A stretch of 64,000 nucleotides of DNA, from positions 372,001 through 436,000 of the forward strand of contig NZ_STGE01000009.1 in the NCBI RefSeq assembly GCF_005222675.1. Reading direction: 5' to 3'. Both the position numbers and the translations under genes were made by a program. Position 1 is the first letter of the stretch, and every line of letters starts with the position of its first letter. The notes beneath the pieces are model-generated. The model did not search any database. It was not told the DNA's origin and saw nothing but the letters and a program-made list of their open reading frames with translations. Below, in pieces: positions 50,648-60,048 of this stretch. This DNA comes from Mycolicibacterium sp. CR10 (GTDB lineage: Bacteria > Actinomycetota > Actinomycetes > Mycobacteriales > Mycobacteriaceae).

Positions 50648-52909
50648 CTACGCGGGCTCGCGCAGAGTCTGAGCATCGGGCCTGCCCTGACCTACCATCT
50701 CGCCGAAGCCGAGCCGATCATGCAGTCGGGCAAGCGGTTTGGGGGCCCACCAGTTCGCGGCGCCGAGTACACGCATGAAAGCAGGCACCAACAGCATCCG
50801 AATCAGGGTCGCGTCCACCAGCACCGCGACCGTGAGCCCGAGGCCCAACGACTGCATCATGGACACGTGCGCAGCTATCAACGCGGCGAACGAGATCGAC
50901 ATCAGTAACGCGGCCGCGGTGATGACCCGGCCGGTGTGCGCGACGCCGAGCGCGACGCTCTCGTCGTTGGCGGCCGGAGTGCGGTCCGAGGCGAGCCAGT
51001 ATTCGCGGATCCGCGAGATCAGGAAGACTTCGTAGTCCATGGACAGCCCAAATGCGATGCAGAACAACAACACCGGCACATCCACGTCCAGAGTGCCCGT
51101 CACCGTAGAGCCGAGCGCGCCGAGATGACCGTCCTGGAACACCCACACCAGCGCACCGAATGCAGCCGTCAGCGACAAGATGTTGAGCAGCACGGCCTTG
51201 ACCGGTAACACCACGCTGCCGGTCAACAGGAAAAGCAGCACGAGGGTGATGCCGGCGATGATCCCGAGCACCAGCGGCAGCCGACTGGTGATCGCGCGCA
51301 CGCTGTCGCGATTGCCCTGCGCAATGCCCGCCAGCTGCACGGTGTGGTTGGCCGGAGTGGTGACGGCGTGGAGCGCATCCAGCTGGCTCGCCGATGCGTC
51401 GGAGAACAGCGGCGCGGTGCTCGCCACGGTCAGGAATGCGCTGCCATCCTGCATCCCGGTCGGGGCGGAGGACGGCCCTGCCCGTGTGCCGTCCACGAAC
51501 GTGCCGCCCGGTGCGGACACCGACGAGACATCGGCCACCCGTGACAGCTCGGTCGCGTAGCGAGTGAGGTCCTCGGTCGTGACGCCTGACGCATCGGGCA
51601 GCACCACGGTCACATTCCTGGAGGAGTCGAGCGCGAAGTCGGTGCGCAGCTGATCGCCGACCTGATGCGCTGATGCCGACTCGGGCAGAACACGATCGTC
51701 GGGGAAACCCCAACGCACCCCCAGAAACGGCGCGCCGAGGACAAGCAGCAGCGCGATGATCACTACCCCGACCGCAACGGCGTGGCGCATCGCGAACTTT
51801 GTCGAGCGATACCAGAACCACTGCTCGACCGGCTGGGGCGCCGGCTCCGGCCGACCCAGAAGACGGCGAAGCAACCGGCGCACGTCCAGCGAGTCCAGGC
51901 GGTCACCAAGCAGCACGATCGCGGCGGGTGTGACGACAACGGCGGCGGCAGCAGCGAATGCGACCACCGCGACGCCCGCGTAGCCGAACGACATCAGGAA
52001 GTACTGCGGGAACAGCACCATCGTCGCCATCGACAGAGCGACTGTCAGCGCCGAAAACAGCACCGTCCGGCCCGCGCTTGCCATCGTGCGGATCAACGCC
52101 GCTTCCCGGTCGGCTCCTGCGGCCAGCTCATCTCGAAACCTGCTCAGAATCAGCAGTGTGTAGTCGATCGCCAGCGCCAAACCCAGCGCGACAGCCAGAT
52201 TCAAGGCGTAGATCGACACATCGGTGAACAGCGAAATGGTGCGCAGCACCGCCATCGATCCGACGATCGCGAAGCCCCCGACCACGATCGGCAACGCGGC
52301 CGCGAGCAGGCCGCCGAACACCCACACCAGCAGCAGAAAGCTCAGAGGTATCGCGAGCGATTCCATGAACAGCAGGTCTTTGCTGGTTTGGCTGGTGACC
52401 TGGGCGAGGATTGCCGCCTCGCCGCCGGCCCGCACCGTCACGCCGTCGCGGTCATACAGGAGTTCCTCAGTCAGTTGTCTGGCGTACCGCGGTGCCTCGT
52501 TGTCGCTGCCGGACACGCCGGCCACAATCAGGCCCGTCTTGCCGTCTTCGCTGATCAACGACTGTGAAGGGGGGTCGGTCCACGCTGAGCTCACCTGGAC
52601 GACGTGCGGTGAGGTCTGCAGTTGGCGGACGATCTCAGTGCCCACCGCGCGGGCGGCGGGGCTCTCGGCGCCGTCGTTCGATGTGACGGTGACGATCATC
52701 GCCATGTTGCCCTGGTCGAATGTGTCCGACAGCAGTGCCGTGGCCTGCGATGACTCCGAGGTCGGATCGCGCAAGCCGCCGGCCGAGAGGTTCTTGAGTA
52801 CCGGCACGCCGACGATCGCCGTGCCGACCATGACAAGCGACACGACGGCGATAACGCGGCGCGGTGCACCGATGGCGAGTCGAGTGATGGCCTGCAGCCA
52901 ACCAGTCAC
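50648..52909 (-). CDS. MMPL/RND family lipid transporter
   Basis: 753 aa with about 12 membrane helices and two porter domains, the MmpL layout. Helices 4-6 include LAVALGLALAIDYTLLILSRFRDEL, the conserved Asp-Tyr pair of the proton path, matched in the second half by GLSMDYEVFLISRIREYW. Expected to export the cluster's lipid across the plasma membrane. GTG 52909 overlaps the methyltransferase stop, so the two are one unit, convergent with the FAAL operon. Confidence 0.88.
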   Translation of the reverse strand: MTGWLQAITRLAIGAPRRVIAVVSLVMVGTAIVGVPVLKNLSAGGLRDPTSESSQATALLSDTFDQGNMAMIVTVTSNDGAESPAARAVGTEIVRQLQTSPHVVQVSSAWTDPPSQSLISEDGKTGLIVAGVSGSDNEAPRYARQLTEELLYDRDGVTVRAGGEAAILAQVTSQTSKDLLFMESLAIPLSFLLLVWVFGGLLAAALPIVVGGFAIVGSMAVLRTISLFTDVSIYALNLAVALGLALAIDYTLLILSRFRDELAAGADREAALIRTMASAGRTVLFSALTVALSMATMVLFPQYFLMSFGYAGVAVVAFAAAAAVVVTPAAIVLLGDRLDSLDVRRLLRRLLGRPEPAPQPVEQWFWYRSTKFAMRHAVAVGVVIIALLLVLGAPFLGVRWGFPDDRVLPESASAHQVGDQLRTDFALDSSRNVTVVLPDASGVTTEDLTRYATELSRVADVSSVSAPGGTFVDGTRAGPSSAPTGMQDGSAFLTVASTAPLFSDASASQLDALHAVTTPANHTVQLAGIAQGNRDSVRAITSRLPLVLGIIAGITLVLLFLLTGSVVLPVKAVLLNILSLTAAFGALVWVFQDGHLGALGSTVTGTLDVDVPVLLFCIAFGLSMDYEVFLISRIREYWLASDRTPAANDESVALGVAHTGRVITAAALLMSISFAALIAAHVSMMQSLGLGLTVAVLVDATLIRMLLVPAFMRVLGAANWWAPKPLARLHDRLGFGEMVGQGRPDAQTLREPA

Positions 52910-53994
52910 ACCGGTGTTGCTTCGACAACGCTGAAAGGTGAGGCTGTCTGCACCACCCGGGTCATCCGAAATCCAGCCTGTCGCAGTAGCTCTCGGCATT
53001 CCGCTGCGTCGCGTTCGCGGCCGTTTGCGAGTAGCAGCATCTCCAGGTCAACCCACTTGCCCGGGAAGTCGCGGTCGTGCCCAGGCAGCACCGTCTCGAC
53101 CAGCAGAACCGTTGCATCGGGGCCGGTGGCCGCCCGGACGTTACGCAGGATCTCAACGGCCTGCTCATCGGGCCAGTCGTGGATGACGTTCTTGAGGACA
53201 TAGGCGTCGCCTCCGGACGGGACGCTGTCGAAGAACGACCCGCCTTCGACGCGAACCCGGTCTTCGACTCCGCATCGAGAGAGCAGCTCAGACGCGCCCG
53301 CGACGACCTCAGGCAGGTCATAGAGGACGCCCCGCGCGTTCGGTGTCGCCGCCAGGATGGTGGACAGCAGCCCCCCGTGCCCGCCGCCGACATCCACGAT
53401 CGTGCGGTAGGGATCAAAGCTGTATCCGGCGACGACAGTGGTCGCCGCCAATCCGTCGAGGCCGGTCATGGCGTCGTTGAAGAGCTTTGCGAGCTCCGGT
53501 TCATCCCTGAGGTACTCGAATGCCTCCATACCGCGCAACTGCGGGAGGATCGCCTTGCCGGACTTGACCGACTCGCCCAGCAGACTCCAATGTTCCCGGT
53601 GTTGCGGCGACCCGAGTAAGCGGGCATACCCACGCATCGAGAACGGGGCGTCCGATCGCAGGGTTTCGGCGACAGCGGTCAGGTCATAGCGGCCGTCGCG
53701 ACGCTGGCGGAATATGCCGCGGCCGATCAATGCCCGCATCAGCCGCCGGAGGGCATCGGGGTCCGCGCCGACGCGGTCTGCCAAATCAGCCAAGGACAGC
53801 GGACGATCCACGAGGGCGTCTGCGATGCCCAGTTCGGCGGCCACGTTGATGGCCTGGGCTACCCATCCCCCGAGGACCATCTCGAACATCGCCGCGGAGG
53901 CGGGGGCCGATCGCTGGTGGAGTCGATCGAGATGATGTCGAAAACGCTCGACGATACGGGCCACTTTGGCGGGTGGGATCTTGAGGTCTGGCAT
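52906..53994 (-). CDS. SAM-dependent O-methyltransferase (plant/ASMT type)
   Basis: 362 aa. An N-terminal dimerisation winged helix (MFEMVLGGWVAQAINVAAELGIADAL) is followed by the SAM domain with VDVGGGHGGLLSTIL, and a catalytic His in LKNVIHDWPDEQAV. Typical of O-methyltransferases acting on phenolic or polyketide hydroxyls. ATG 53994 is supported by GAGGGAG at the right spacing. It would methylate a ring hydroxyl (inference from the cluster). Confidence 0.87.
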   Translation of the reverse strand: MPDLKIPPAKVARIVERFRHHLDRLHQRSAPASAAMFEMVLGGWVAQAINVAAELGIADALVDRPLSLADLADRVGADPDALRRLMRALIGRGIFRQRRDGRYDLTAVAETLRSDAPFSMRGYARLLGSPQHREHWSLLGESVKSGKAILPQLRGMEAFEYLRDEPELAKLFNDAMTGLDGLAATTVVAGYSFDPYRTIVDVGGGHGGLLSTILAATPNARGVLYDLPEVVAGASELLSRCGVEDRVRVEGGSFFDSVPSGGDAYVLKNVIHDWPDEQAVEILRNVRAATGPDATVLLVETVLPGHDRDFPGKWVDLEMLLLANGRERDAAECRELLRQAGFRMTRVVQTASPFSVVEATPV

Positions 53995-54009
53995 CGATGT
54001 CTCCCTCAC

Positions 54010-54694
54010 TTTTGAAAACGAATAACCGAGCTGTAGAAGACACTGCGCTCACGGTGGAAAGGTTCAATTCCCAGTCGTCACTGCCCGTGCAGTCCAGCTG
54101 CGCAGCCGATAGCGCGGCGCGCAGCCTGGGCAGCCAGGCCGTCGCCCTCAAAACTAGCGGTGCCGCACGCAGGCGCGGAAGAGGGAATGTCTACCTGGGG
54201 CAGCCAGCCTGTCCGGCTGGAAACCTCAGGCCCGCGGCTAGGGCGCGAATCCCGACGCACTTCAGCGATATCGCCGGTGGCTGCCATATCGCCATGACCG
54301 GCACTCGTGATGGATCCAACGTCGTACTTGAAGACGCGCTCCGCACCCAATCCGCGCCCGGTGGCCTCGTACGCACGTCACGGCAGGAGCCCGCGCCATT
54401 GCCGGGTCGAAACTGAACTTGTAACCGAATTTCGGCGGGTGATTTCAAGCGATCGATGCAATAGCGGGTGGTTTGGACGGGTTTGAGAGTAGTTCGTCGA
54501 GCGCTTCCGCCAGAGTTTTCCAGCCCGGGGTTTTGCGTGGGCGAGTGATGGCGTTGCTGAATGCTGTGTCAGCACCGGCGATCGCGGTGCCACCGGCGAC
54601 CGCGGCAACGATACCGAAGGCCACCGCCAAGTCCGCTGATCTGGCTGACAACTCAGATGGTTGCTGGGAGTGCTGCGCTACGGCGGAGCGAGAA
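54010..54694. other. 685-bp gap with one possible small gene
   Basis: No confident gene. Contains repeated GGGCAGCCAG sequences (near 54127 and 54199) and one candidate small ORF on the minus strand (54445-54651). Otherwise nothing recognisable. Confidence 0.4.
54445..54651 (-). CDS. possible small secreted or membrane peptide
   Basis: 68 aa with a hydrophobic stretch LAVAFGIVAAVAGGTAIAGA ending in ADTA, signal-peptide-like, then ITRPRKTPGWKTLAEALDELLSNPSKPP. No family recognised and no clear ribosome-binding site, so weakly supported. Confidence 0.35.
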   Translation of the reverse strand: MSARSADLAVAFGIVAAVAGGTAIAGADTAFSNAITRPRKTPGWKTLAEALDELLSNPSKPPAIASIA

Positions 54695-55717
54695 TCACCC
54701 GGCCGAGGCCAGCGCCTGCAATGTCTCGGCGGCGCTGTAGCGGGGAGTCCAGCCGAGCACGGTCTTGGCCTTGCTGATGTCCATCACCACCGAAGTCTTT
54801 GTGGCGTGCAGCCATTCGGTCGACGAGGGAAGAAACGGCACCCGAGCGATCACCGCCGAGGCGATTGTCGCGGCGGCAGCGGGCACTCGCACAGGACGCG
54901 CTCCGAGTGCCGCGCCGACCTCTGACAGCGACACCTGACCGTCACCGGCAATGTTGTACGCACCGGGGGGCGCGGATGTGGTCGCCGCCAACGCAATTGC
55001 GGCGGCGACGTCGTCGTGGTGGATCAGCTGTATCGGCGTGCCAGGATCTGGGAACAGAGGCTTAAACAGCGGTACCGCTGCAGTCGCCGACCGCAGGGTG
55101 GCCGGCAGTTGGTTCCAGGGCATCGCGTCGGCGAGGGCGGTCGCCTTCGGCCCGGCGACGATGCACGGCCGCAGCACGAACACCTCCAGAGACGAGCCCG
55201 CCGTCGTCTCGGCGAGCACCGCTTCGCAGGCGGCCTTCTGCTCGGAGTAGTAGTGCTCGGCCGAACCGCGCACCGGAGTGTCCTCGGTCAGCGGCACCAG
55301 GTTGTCCGCGTGGTAGCCGTACGCGGCAACCGACGAGGTGTACACCAGCCGTGTGGGGCGGTTCGCGGCCACCGTGGCCTCGAAGACGTTGCGCGTGCCG
55401 GCCACGTTCACCCGCTGGCTCTCCTCGCGCGTCCCCAGGACGATGAACGCCAGGTGGATGACGACGTCGGCGTCGGAGACCAACGCGTCGACCGCGTCCC
55501 GATCCAGAATGTCGCCCTGCTGGTAGGTGGTCTTCGTCCAGCCGTGCGTTTCAGGGTCGAACGGTCGTCTCGCCATCCCGATGATCCGGTCGACTGCGGG
55601 GTCACGTTCGAGTGCGTCGACGGCGGAGATCCCGATCTCTCCGGTCGGTCCGGTGACCGCCACGGTGAGACCGGACGGCCGAGAGCTGTTCGGCTGCTTA
55701 GGCTTCGACGAGTTCAC
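54695..55717 (-). CDS. extended SDR: NAD-dependent epimerase/dehydratase family
   Basis: 340 aa. VAVTGPTGEIGISAV is the cofactor motif, catalytic Ser/Tyr/Lys in VYTSSVAAYG and HYYSEQKAA, and a substrate domain with SLEVFVLRPCIVAGP. Substrate unknown, perhaps a sterol or sugar nucleotide. Its first codons overlap the SRPBCC gene's 3' end by 20 nt. Confidence 0.83.
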   Translation of the reverse strand: MNSSKPKQPNSSRPSGLTVAVTGPTGEIGISAVDALERDPAVDRIIGMARRPFDPETHGWTKTTYQQGDILDRDAVDALVSDADVVIHLAFIVLGTREESQRVNVAGTRNVFEATVAANRPTRLVYTSSVAAYGYHADNLVPLTEDTPVRGSAEHYYSEQKAACEAVLAETTAGSSLEVFVLRPCIVAGPKATALADAMPWNQLPATLRSATAAVPLFKPLFPDPGTPIQLIHHDDVAAAIALAATTSAPPGAYNIAGDGQVSLSEVGAALGARPVRVPAAAATIASAVIARVPFLPSSTEWLHATKTSVVMDISKAKTVLGWTPRYSAAETLQALASAG

Positions 55718-56132
55718 GGAGATTCCTCAGACTAGTTGACAGCGTGCGACCGACCTGCCCCGCCGCGATCCGGTCGGCGAGCAGCCCGAGCAGTCCGCCC
55801 GGCGCCTGGTAGGACAGCCGGAAGGTCACCCTGGTGCGGTTGTCGCCGGCGTCGCGCAGCCGGAACCGGCCCCGCAGGCTGACGCCGGTGATGCTCGTCC
55901 AGGCCAGATCGCGTGCGTCGTCGAACTCGACGAGCTCGATCACCCCGCCCACCGGTGCCGCACCGATCTTCCAGTGCACGGTGTAGCGGGACCCGATCTC
56001 GGCGGGCCCTTCGGTGACGGTTTCCCACCGCTCCAGATTCGGCATGAAGTCGGGGTACCGGTCGGGGTCGTTGACCACCTTCCAGAGGGTATGGCGATCT
56101 GCCTTGATGACAAGCTGGCGTTCGACCCGCAT
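55698..56132 (-). CDS. SRPBCC family lipid-binding protein
   Basis: 144 aa helix-grip fold: VERQLVIKADRHTLWKVVNDPDRYPDFMPNLERWE then beta strands and a final helix (VGRTLSTSLRNLRELVEA). Binds a hydrophobic ligand. It overlaps the acyltransferase by one nucleotide and the epimerase by 20 nt. Confidence 0.85.
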   Translation of the reverse strand: MRVERQLVIKADRHTLWKVVNDPDRYPDFMPNLERWETVTEGPAEIGSRYTVHWKIGAAPVGGVIELVEFDDARDLAWTSITGVSLRGRFRLRDAGDNRTRVTFRLSYQAPGGLLGLLADRIAAGQVGRTLSTSLRNLRELVEA

Positions 56133-56965
56133 CAGCCGATCACCGGGAACCTGCGCTCGGCGGCCAGCCGGTCGACACCGGACTGAAGACTCTGGAGAAC
56201 GGCCCTGTTCACCGTGTCGTCATCGTCGTCGACGTCGATCGGCTCCTGGACCTCGATGGTGATCTTGGCCGGAAGTGGCAGGTGCCCGAGGAGGTCGCCG
56301 ATGTTCAGCCCCCACGGCAGGGCCAGCGAGATGGGCACGCTCTTGAGGCGCAGCAGCTTGTCCACCCGGAGCAGCCGAGCCAGCCACTGCCCTCGGTCGA
56401 GGAACAGCGCGGTCTCCTGGCCGCCCACGCTGGCGACGGGCACGATCGGCACGCCGGCCTCACGGGCCAACTGCACGTAGCCGTTGCGGCCGTCGAAGTC
56501 GACGATGTTGCGCTGCCACGAGGGTCGGAACACCTCGTAGTCGCCTCCGGGATAGACGAGCAGTGCACTCGCCCTCCCGGATTCGAGCGCCATCCGGGCG
56601 TTCTCGGGTGTTGCCGCCAGCGTGCCGAACTTCCGCAGCCACCCGAGGCCTGGAGCGGACACCACCAGGTTGTGGGCCAGTTGATAGAACGGGCGCTCGA
56701 CGCCGAAGTACGACGCGAACGCCAGCGTGAAGACGAACGTGTCGGGCGGGACGTTGCCGCCGCTGTGGTTGCCGACGAGGAGCACCGGCTTGTCTGCCGG
56801 GATGCGGTGCAGTCCGCGGACGTCGGCCCGGAAGTACAGCGACGCGAGCAGCCAGGTCAGGGGCAGGCTGTCACGGATGTAGTCGGGGTCGCGGTGGTCC
56901 AGGTCGGCCGTCGGAACCTGCTGCGTGACCTTCTCCCGCGCCCAGGCCAGCACACCTTCGCTCAT
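56132..56965 (-). CDS. lysophospholipid acyltransferase family protein
   Basis: 277 aa PlsC-like fold. The HX4D-type motif appears as NHSGGNVPPDTFVF (H-x5-D, slightly degenerate), with a later YPGGDYEVFR block. One hydrophobic N-terminal helix (YIRDSLPLTWLLASLYF). Acyl donor/acceptor unknown; the family often acts on lipid or sterol hydroxyls. First gene of the acyltransferase-SRPBCC-epimerase unit. Confidence 0.8.
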   Translation of the reverse strand: MSEGVLAWAREKVTQQVPTADLDHRDPDYIRDSLPLTWLLASLYFRADVRGLHRIPADKPVLLVGNHSGGNVPPDTFVFTLAFASYFGVERPFYQLAHNLVVSAPGLGWLRKFGTLAATPENARMALESGRASALLVYPGGDYEVFRPSWQRNIVDFDGRNGYVQLAREAGVPIVPVASVGGQETALFLDRGQWLARLLRVDKLLRLKSVPISLALPWGLNIGDLLGHLPLPAKITIEVQEPIDVDDDDDTVNRAVLQSLQSGVDRLAAERRFPVIG

Positions 56966-57048
56966 GTAGCCCCCTCATCCCCGTCGACGGCGCGCCGCGC
57001 GCGTGGGAGAGGACTGCCCGAAGCGCTCGGGCGTCAAACCGGGAGCAG

Positions 57049-57888
57049 CTACTTCAGCATGCTTCCCGCGTCGACGGTCATCGTGAGCCCCGTGACGTAG
57101 CGCGCCTCGTCGGAGGCGAGGAACAAGACGGCATTGCTGATGTCGCGTGGCTCCACCCAGCCGACAGGCAGGGTGTGCATGAACTGGGCGGCGATCCTGA
57201 GGTCATCGGGGCCGGGGGTCTCCAGGTCCGGCCGGAACAGCTTCATCGTGCCCTCGTTCATGAACATCGGGGTGTTCACGTTCGTCGGGTGGACCGAGTT
57301 GACACGGATGAAGTGCTGACCCAACTCGACGGCAAAGGTGCGCATCAAGCCGACCACGCCGTGCTTGGCGGCAATGTAGTGGCCGGTGTGTGGGTAGGCC
57401 TTGAGGCCTCCGACGGAACTGGTCAGGATGATCGAGCCGCCTTGGCCGCCGGAGATGATATGTGGCACTGCAGCTTTGACCGACTTCCAGACACCCGAGA
57501 GATTGACGTCGATCATGTCGTCCCAGTCGGCCTCGCTGGTCTTGTCGAGTGTCCTTCCGCCGTTGCCGATTCCGGCGTTGGCCACGATGATGTCCAAGCC
57601 GCCAAGCTGCTCGACGCCGTTGTCGACAGCGGACTTGAGTGCGTCGTAGTCGCGAACGTCCGCCTGCGTCGTGACGATGCGTCGGTCGAGGCTCTTGACG
57701 AGATCGGCGGTCTGCGCGAGGTCGTCGGGTGTCGACGGAGCAATCTGGCTGCTTTCGCTGATCGGCCTGCAGATGTCGACGGCGATGATGTCGGCGCCCT
57801 CCTCGGCGAGTCGCACGGCGTGGCTGCGACCCTGCCCGCGCGCTGCCCCGGTGATGAAGGCGATCTTGCCCTCGACCCGACCTGTCAT
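57049..57888 (-). CDS. mycofactocin-coupled SDR oxidoreductase
   Basis: 279 aa. ITGAARGQGRSHAVRLAEEGADIIAVDIC is the signature of the mycofactocin-type SDR subfamily (RGQGRSHA), which keeps a bound NAD and reoxidises via mycofactocin. Ser in ILTSSVGGLK, YIAAKHG, and NNAG-like VANAGIG. ATG 57888 has a GAGG ribosome-binding site, unlike the longer frame. TetR-type operator 38-54 nt upstream. Confidence 0.87.
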   Translation of the reverse strand: MTGRVEGKIAFITGAARGQGRSHAVRLAEEGADIIAVDICRPISESSQIAPSTPDDLAQTADLVKSLDRRIVTTQADVRDYDALKSAVDNGVEQLGGLDIIVANAGIGNGGRTLDKTSEADWDDMIDVNLSGVWKSVKAAVPHIISGGQGGSIILTSSVGGLKAYPHTGHYIAAKHGVVGLMRTFAVELGQHFIRVNSVHPTNVNTPMFMNEGTMKLFRPDLETPGPDDLRIAAQFMHTLPVGWVEPRDISNAVLFLASDEARYVTGLTMTVDAGSMLK

Positions 57889-57925
57889 CTGTGCACCTCG
57901 TTGTTGAAGGGTTTCGACCGGGCTG

Positions 57926-57942
57926 TTGGTCGATCGATCAGT
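57926..57942. promoter_or_regulatory. TetR-type operator upstream of the SDR
   Basis: TTGGTCGATCGATCAGT, identical to 58706-58722; near-palindromic around CGATCG. Confidence 0.7.
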
Positions 57943-58040
57943 AGAGGCTGACAGCAATGCCGTCGGGCTGTCAACCTCGGGGTGCCGCTGACCGCCTTCT
58001 CGGTGTGGGGCGCCCCGAGGTCGCGCGATCGCACCCAGGG

Positions 58041-58646
58041 TCAGTGGTTGTGCGCCGCAGGCGCCGCGAATGTCTTCAGCAGGCTCATCTGTCGTTCGAC
58101 GAGTGCGCGGAGTTCGTCATGGCCGCGGGTGACACCGACGGCGCCCTCGTTGCACAAGCTGCGAGCGGTCTGCGCGATCAGCATCGATATTGCCACCGGT
58201 GGGTAGGCCTCGATGTCGACGCCGTTGGCGCGCAGCACAACCGTGACGGCCGCGGTTTCGATGTCGCGCACCCGCTCGGCATACGCCGCCAGCTCAGCGC
58301 GAATCACCTTGCGGTGATTGGCCAGTGCCATGAATTCGGTGTTCAGGCCGGTCCGCCGGGAATCGCTGTTGATCACCCACAACGTCCGGAGCGGATCGTC
58401 GGCGGTGAGGGCCGACCGCATTTCTGCCAGAGAGACTTCGGCGCCTGCGCGTAGCACTTCGACGAACAGATCGTCCATCGTCGGGAAGTAGTAGTAGACC
58501 AGTGCTTGCTTGACGCCGGCTTCTGCTGCCACTCGCCGCGATGTCGCCGCGGCGTAACCTTCATCGCGCATCACGCGAGCGGTCGCCTCGATCAGGCGCT
58601 GCCGGGCCCCAAGGTCTTCCGATTTTGCCTTCGCGGACGACGACAT
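58041..58646 (-). CDS. TetR family transcriptional regulator
   Basis: 201 aa. HTH: ARQRLIEATARVMRDEGYAAATSRRVAAEAGVKQALVYYYFPTMDDLFVEVL, followed by a helical ligand-binding domain. Lies between the SDR and the P450. A TACTAT (minus, 58700-58695) is a likely -10, and the operator copy at 58706-58722 lies about where its -35 would be, so autoregulation is likely. The same 17-bp operator stands before the SDR. Confidence 0.88.
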   Translation of the reverse strand: MSSSAKAKSEDLGARQRLIEATARVMRDEGYAAATSRRVAAEAGVKQALVYYYFPTMDDLFVEVLRAGAEVSLAEMRSALTADDPLRTLWVINSDSRRTGLNTEFMALANHRKVIRAELAAYAERVRDIETAAVTVVLRANGVDIEAYPPVAISMLIAQTARSLCNEGAVGVTRGHDELRALVERQMSLLKTFAAPAAHNH

Positions 58647-58705
58647 CAGCGGATTCCGTCGTCGTTGTTGCTTGACTGCCGAGCCATGCCGGTGATAGTA
58701 ACAGT

Positions 58706-58722
58706 TTGGTCGATCGATCAGT
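58706..58722. promoter_or_regulatory. TetR-type operator between tetR and P450
   Basis: TTGGTCGATCGATCAGT, the same 17 bp as at 57926-57942. A partial related site, GGACCGATCAGTGACC, follows at about 58735-58750 before the P450. Confidence 0.75.
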
Positions 58723-58767
58723 GTTAGAGGTCGTGGACCGATCAGTGACCGAAAGGACCGCCTCCTG

Positions 58768-60048
58768 ATGACCGACCTCGCGTCCGTCGACTATTTCTCC
58801 GACCAGGACATCAGCCAGGACCCCTACGAGTACTACGAGTACCTCCGAAACCAAGGGCCGGTGTTCCGCGAGCCGCACCATGGCGTCGTCGCGGTCACAG
58901 GCTACGCAGAGGTCATGGCCGCGTTCAAGGATCACGATTCCTTCTCCGCGGTGAACGCGATCGGAGGGCCGTTCCCGCCGCTGCCGTTCACTCCGGAAGG
59001 TGACGACATCACGGCGCAGATCGAAGCGCATCGCCATCTGTTTCCGATCTTCGAGCACATGGTGGTGATGGATCCACCCGAGCACGAACGGGCGCGATCG
59101 TTGCTCAGCAGGCTGCTCACACCGCGCCGGCTCAAGGAGAACGAAGACTTCATGTGGCAGTTGGCGGACAGTCAACTCGACCAATTCATCGCCAACGGGC
59201 GTTGCGAGTTCCTTTCCGAGTACGCCCGGCCGTTCGCCACCTCGGCGATCATCGACCTGCTCGGTGTTCCTGCCGAGGATCGTCCGGAGTTCCTCGCAGC
59301 ACTCGGCGCTGAACGCCCGGGTGGTGGCACGGTGGGTTCCCTCGACGGCGCTGCGGTGGGCCGCGATCCGTTGAGGTATCTCGACGAGAAGTTCGCAGGC
59401 TACCTCGCCGAACGCCGGCGTAGTCCGCGTGAAGACGTCCTCAGCGGTATGGCAACAGCCGTCTATCCCGACGGATCGACACCCGAGTTGCTCGACGTGG
59501 TCAAGCCCGCGACGTTCCTGTTCGCGGCAGGACAGGAGACGGTCACGAAGCTGCTCAGCTCCGCGGTCCAGACGCTCGGCGACCGGCCGGAGTTCCAGCC
59601 GATCCTTCGTGAGAATCCCGAGCGGATACCGAACTTCATCGAGGAGGCGTTGCGGATACAGTCGCCCACCAAGGTCGATTTCCGGCTGGCGCGCAAGACC
59701 ACAACCCTTGGCGGTATCCGCATTCCCGCGGGCACCGTGTTGATGCTCTGCCTGGGTGCGGCGAATCGCGATCCGCGCAAGTTCGAGGACCCGCACGAGT
59801 TCCGGGCCGACCGCAAGAATGTGCGTGAGCACATTGCTTTCGGACGCGGGATCCACACGTGCGCCGGTGCTCCCTTAGCGAGGGTCGAAGGAGTCGTCAC
59901 CGTCCGCCGGTTGCTGGACCGGATGTGTGACATCACCATCAGCGAGGTCGATCACGGTCCGGTCGACGACCGGCGTTACAGCTACGAACCCACGTTCCTG
60001 CTGCGCGGGCTGACCGCGCTGAACATTGAATTCACCGCCACCCCCTAG
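58768..60048 (+). CDS. cytochrome P450
   Basis: 426 aa. I-helix AAGQETVTKLL, ExxR in FIEEALRIQSP, and heme-binding loop FGRGIHTCAGAPLARVE with the axial Cys. Mycobacterial P450s beside mycofactocin SDRs and ALDHs commonly hydroxylate terpenoid, sterol or alkyl substrates. AAGGA ribosome-binding site. Divergent from the TetR gene across the operator. Its TAG shares CTAG with the convergent ALDH stop (60045-60048). Confidence 0.9.
   Translation: MTDLASVDYFSDQDISQDPYEYYEYLRNQGPVFREPHHGVVAVTGYAEVMAAFKDHDSFSAVNAIGGPFPPLPFTPEGDDITAQIEAHRHLFPIFEHMVVMDPPEHERARSLLSRLLTPRRLKENEDFMWQLADSQLDQFIANGRCEFLSEYARPFATSAIIDLLGVPAEDRPEFLAALGAERPGGGTVGSLDGAAVGRDPLRYLDEKFAGYLAERRRSPREDVLSGMATAVYPDGSTPELLDVVKPATFLFAAGQETVTKLLSSAVQTLGDRPEFQPILRENPERIPNFIEEALRIQSPTKVDFRLARKTTTLGGIRIPAGTVLMLCLGAANRDPRKFEDPHEFRADRKNVREHIAFGRGIHTCAGAPLARVEGVVTVRRLLDRMCDITISEVDHGPVDDRRYSYEPTFLLRGLTALNIEFTATP

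Noticed and set aside
53997..54416. Open frame on the plus strand in the 54 kb gap
   Set aside because: No ribosome-binding site or motif, and low plausibility of composition; treated as noncoding.
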